From Niallia taxi (lineage in GTDB: Bacteria > Bacillota > Bacilli > Bacillales > Cytobacillaceae), in assembly GCF_032818155.1 (NCBI RefSeq), contig NZ_CP102589.1, positions 3,706,001 to 3,770,000 on the forward strand: DNA of 64,000 nucleotides, written 5' to 3'. The notes under the pieces were generated by a model. That model ran no database searches, had not been told where the DNA came from, and saw nothing but the letters and a program-made list of their open reading frames with translations. Of the stretch, positions 63,040-64,000 are shown piece by piece. Numbering within the stretch: position 1 is the first letter of the stretch; each line of letters begins with the position of its first letter. Made by a program: the position numbers and the translations under genes.

Positions 63040-64000
63040 TTACAGCAGGTAGAACCCTACCCCCATAATCAAGTAGGCAGCAAGCAATGTTGCTCCTTCA
63101 AACCAGTTTGTTTCCCCATCATTTGAGATGATAATCATGAGTAAAACAGCAGATGCCATCGAAACCAACTCTGGCAAGCTGAAAACAAGTGACAGGTTTG
63201 TCGGGAACATAAGCGATAGCAATACGAGCAAAGGTGCTACAAACATTGCTACCTGCAAGGTGGAACCAATTGCAATCTCAACAGAAATGTCCATCTTGTT
63301 TTTATATGCCATAAGGACTGCAGAAGCATGTTCTGCTGCATTCCCAACAATCGCGACGATAATAATCCCGATAAACAGCTCTGACCATCCGAACGATTCT
63401 GCAACAATTTCAAATGTATGAACAAGATTTTCGGATATGTAGGCAACCGCCAATGTTGCAAGAGCGAGTATTAGTACACTTCTCTTTACACTCCACTCAG
63501 GCACCTCTTCATGGTGGCTTCCTGCTGCTCCACCCTCTTTATTATTTTCTGTTTGATATACTCCTCGATGTGTAACAAGCTTAAAGAATAGTGCTGCTAA
63601 GTATAACAAAATAAGAATAATGGAAATTCCAATACTTAATGTTAATGTTTCTGATTCGTTCATGGAAATAGAGAAAACCTCTGGAATAACAAATGCAACG
63701 ATGACCGCAAACATCAGCAAGCCTGAATTATGTCTTGCATCAAACACATTATATGTTTGTACCTTGTATTTAAGACCGCCAATAAAAAAGGACAGTCCTG
63801 CAACAAGCAGCAGGTTTCCAAGAACGGAACCTGTCAAGGAAGCCAAAACAACCTCTGTCAGTCCCTCCCTCAAGGCAAAAATCGCAATGATTAATTCGAC
63901 TGCATTTCCAAATGTGGCATTCAGCAAACCGCCAATTCTTGGTCCGGCGACAATCGCCAAGCTTTCTGTCGCTCTCCCCATAAAGCTTGAGAGGGCAATG
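63040..64000 (-). CDS. chaA: Calcium/proton antiporter ChaA (YfkE), N terminus beyond window
   Basis: The frame is open to the window edge (IALSSFMGRATESLAI), so the start is missing. The visible 320 residues carry both CaCA repeats with GNAVELIIAIFAL and GNAAEHASAVLMAY, whose Glu residues bind Ca2+, and about nine TM segments. It expels Ca2+ in exchange for protons. It corresponds to B. subtilis YfkE, next to yfkD. Confidence 0.9.
   Translation of the reverse strand, partial: IALSSFMGRATESLAIVAGPRIGGLLNATFGNAVELIIAIFALREGLTEVVLASLTGSVLGNLLLVAGLSFFIGGLKYKVQTYNVFDARHNSGLLMFAVIVAFVIPEVFSISMNESETLTLSIGISIILILLYLAALFFKLVTHRGVYQTENNKEGGAAGSHHEEVPEWSVKRSVLILALATLAVAYISENLVHTFEIVAESFGWSELFIGIIIVAIVGNAAEHASAVLMAYKNKMDISVEIAIGSTLQVAMFVAPLLVLLSLMFPTNLSLVFSLPELVSMASAVLLMIIISNDGETNWFEGATLLAAYLIMGVGFYLL

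Noticed and set aside
1..64000. Search for tRNA, rRNA, CRISPR arrays, insertion sequences and prophage genes
   Set aside because: No cloverleaf, rRNA segment, regularly spaced repeat, transposase or phage gene was recognised by eye.

Overview
The window is a 64 kb piece of chromosome from a low-GC, endospore-forming member of the Bacillaceae, close to but not Bacillus subtilis. The evidence is a spore SASP gene (sspO type), a spore-cortex deacetylase (PdaA), an appDFABC operon in the B. subtilis gene order, a pdaA / yfkAB / yfkD / yfkE(chaA) block like the B. subtilis yfj-yfk region, a yfhF-yfhE pair, consistent GGAGG ribosome sites with frequent TTG and GTG starts, and strong intrinsic terminators. 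I saw no rRNA, tRNA, CRISPR, transposase or phage genes. The region reads as core chromosome with some accessory metabolic islands.

Layout. 1-1170: end of a yfhF-type epimerase gene, yfhE, an intergenic cluster of DnaA-box sequences, and a 60-aa orphan gene preceded by palindromic SinR-type operators. 1.1-4.4 kb: ATP-grasp protein, lactonase, acyl-CoA thioesterase. 4.4-9.6 kb: two-component system next to a MacB-like three-gene efflux system. 9.8-15.1 kb: M20-type peptidase, SAM hydrolase divergent from a preQ1-riboswitch-controlled queT, a frameshifted GNAT gene, and the xpaC-yaaN pair. 15.4-19.2 kb: LytS/LytTR two-component system and an OFA-family transporter, with a 21-bp-spaced direct repeat in front of the transporter. 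19.3-25.3 kb: appDFABC oligopeptide importer. 26-32.2 kb: small orphan gene, acetate-type transporter, pepF, secreted nuclease, sspO, MFS efflux pump, PC4-like ssDNA-binding protein. 32.4-34.8 kb: an unusual 789-798 aa protein carrying two class-I isoprenoid synthase modules. 35-42 kb: AAHS-type transporter, VOC and GyrI-like proteins, a DeoR regulator divergent from tandem cytosine-deaminase-like amidohydrolases and an ankyrin lipoprotein. 42-47.8 kb: nitrite assimilation operon (nirB, nirD, cobA-hemD, sirB, FNT channel). 48.2-51 kb: catabolite-controlled SDR, small membrane protein, rlmD. 51-54.5 kb: cell-wall-anchored arabinanase with AraR and cre sites, and a DUF3139-like protein. 54.5-64 kb: YqhQ-like protein, AlkA glycosylase, PdaA, class I fumarase, SE1561-type protein, YtxH-like protein, YfkAB radical SAM enzyme, YfkD, YczE-like protein and the start-truncated ChaA antiporter.

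How the genes work together. The nirBD-nasF-sirB-FNT operon joins nitrite uptake, siroheme synthesis and reduction to ammonium behind an Fnr/Rex-type palindrome. LytS/LytTR plus the OFA transporter resemble a carboxylate (pyruvate-type) sensing and uptake unit. The app operon and pepF form a peptide import and cleavage route. The arabinanase promoter combines AraR-like and CcpA-like sites. The least explained items are the double isoprenoid synthase, the tandem amidohydrolase / ankyrin lipoprotein locus, the SinR-box array in front of an orphan gene, the DnaA-box cluster and a 97-bp structured element inside the app operon.
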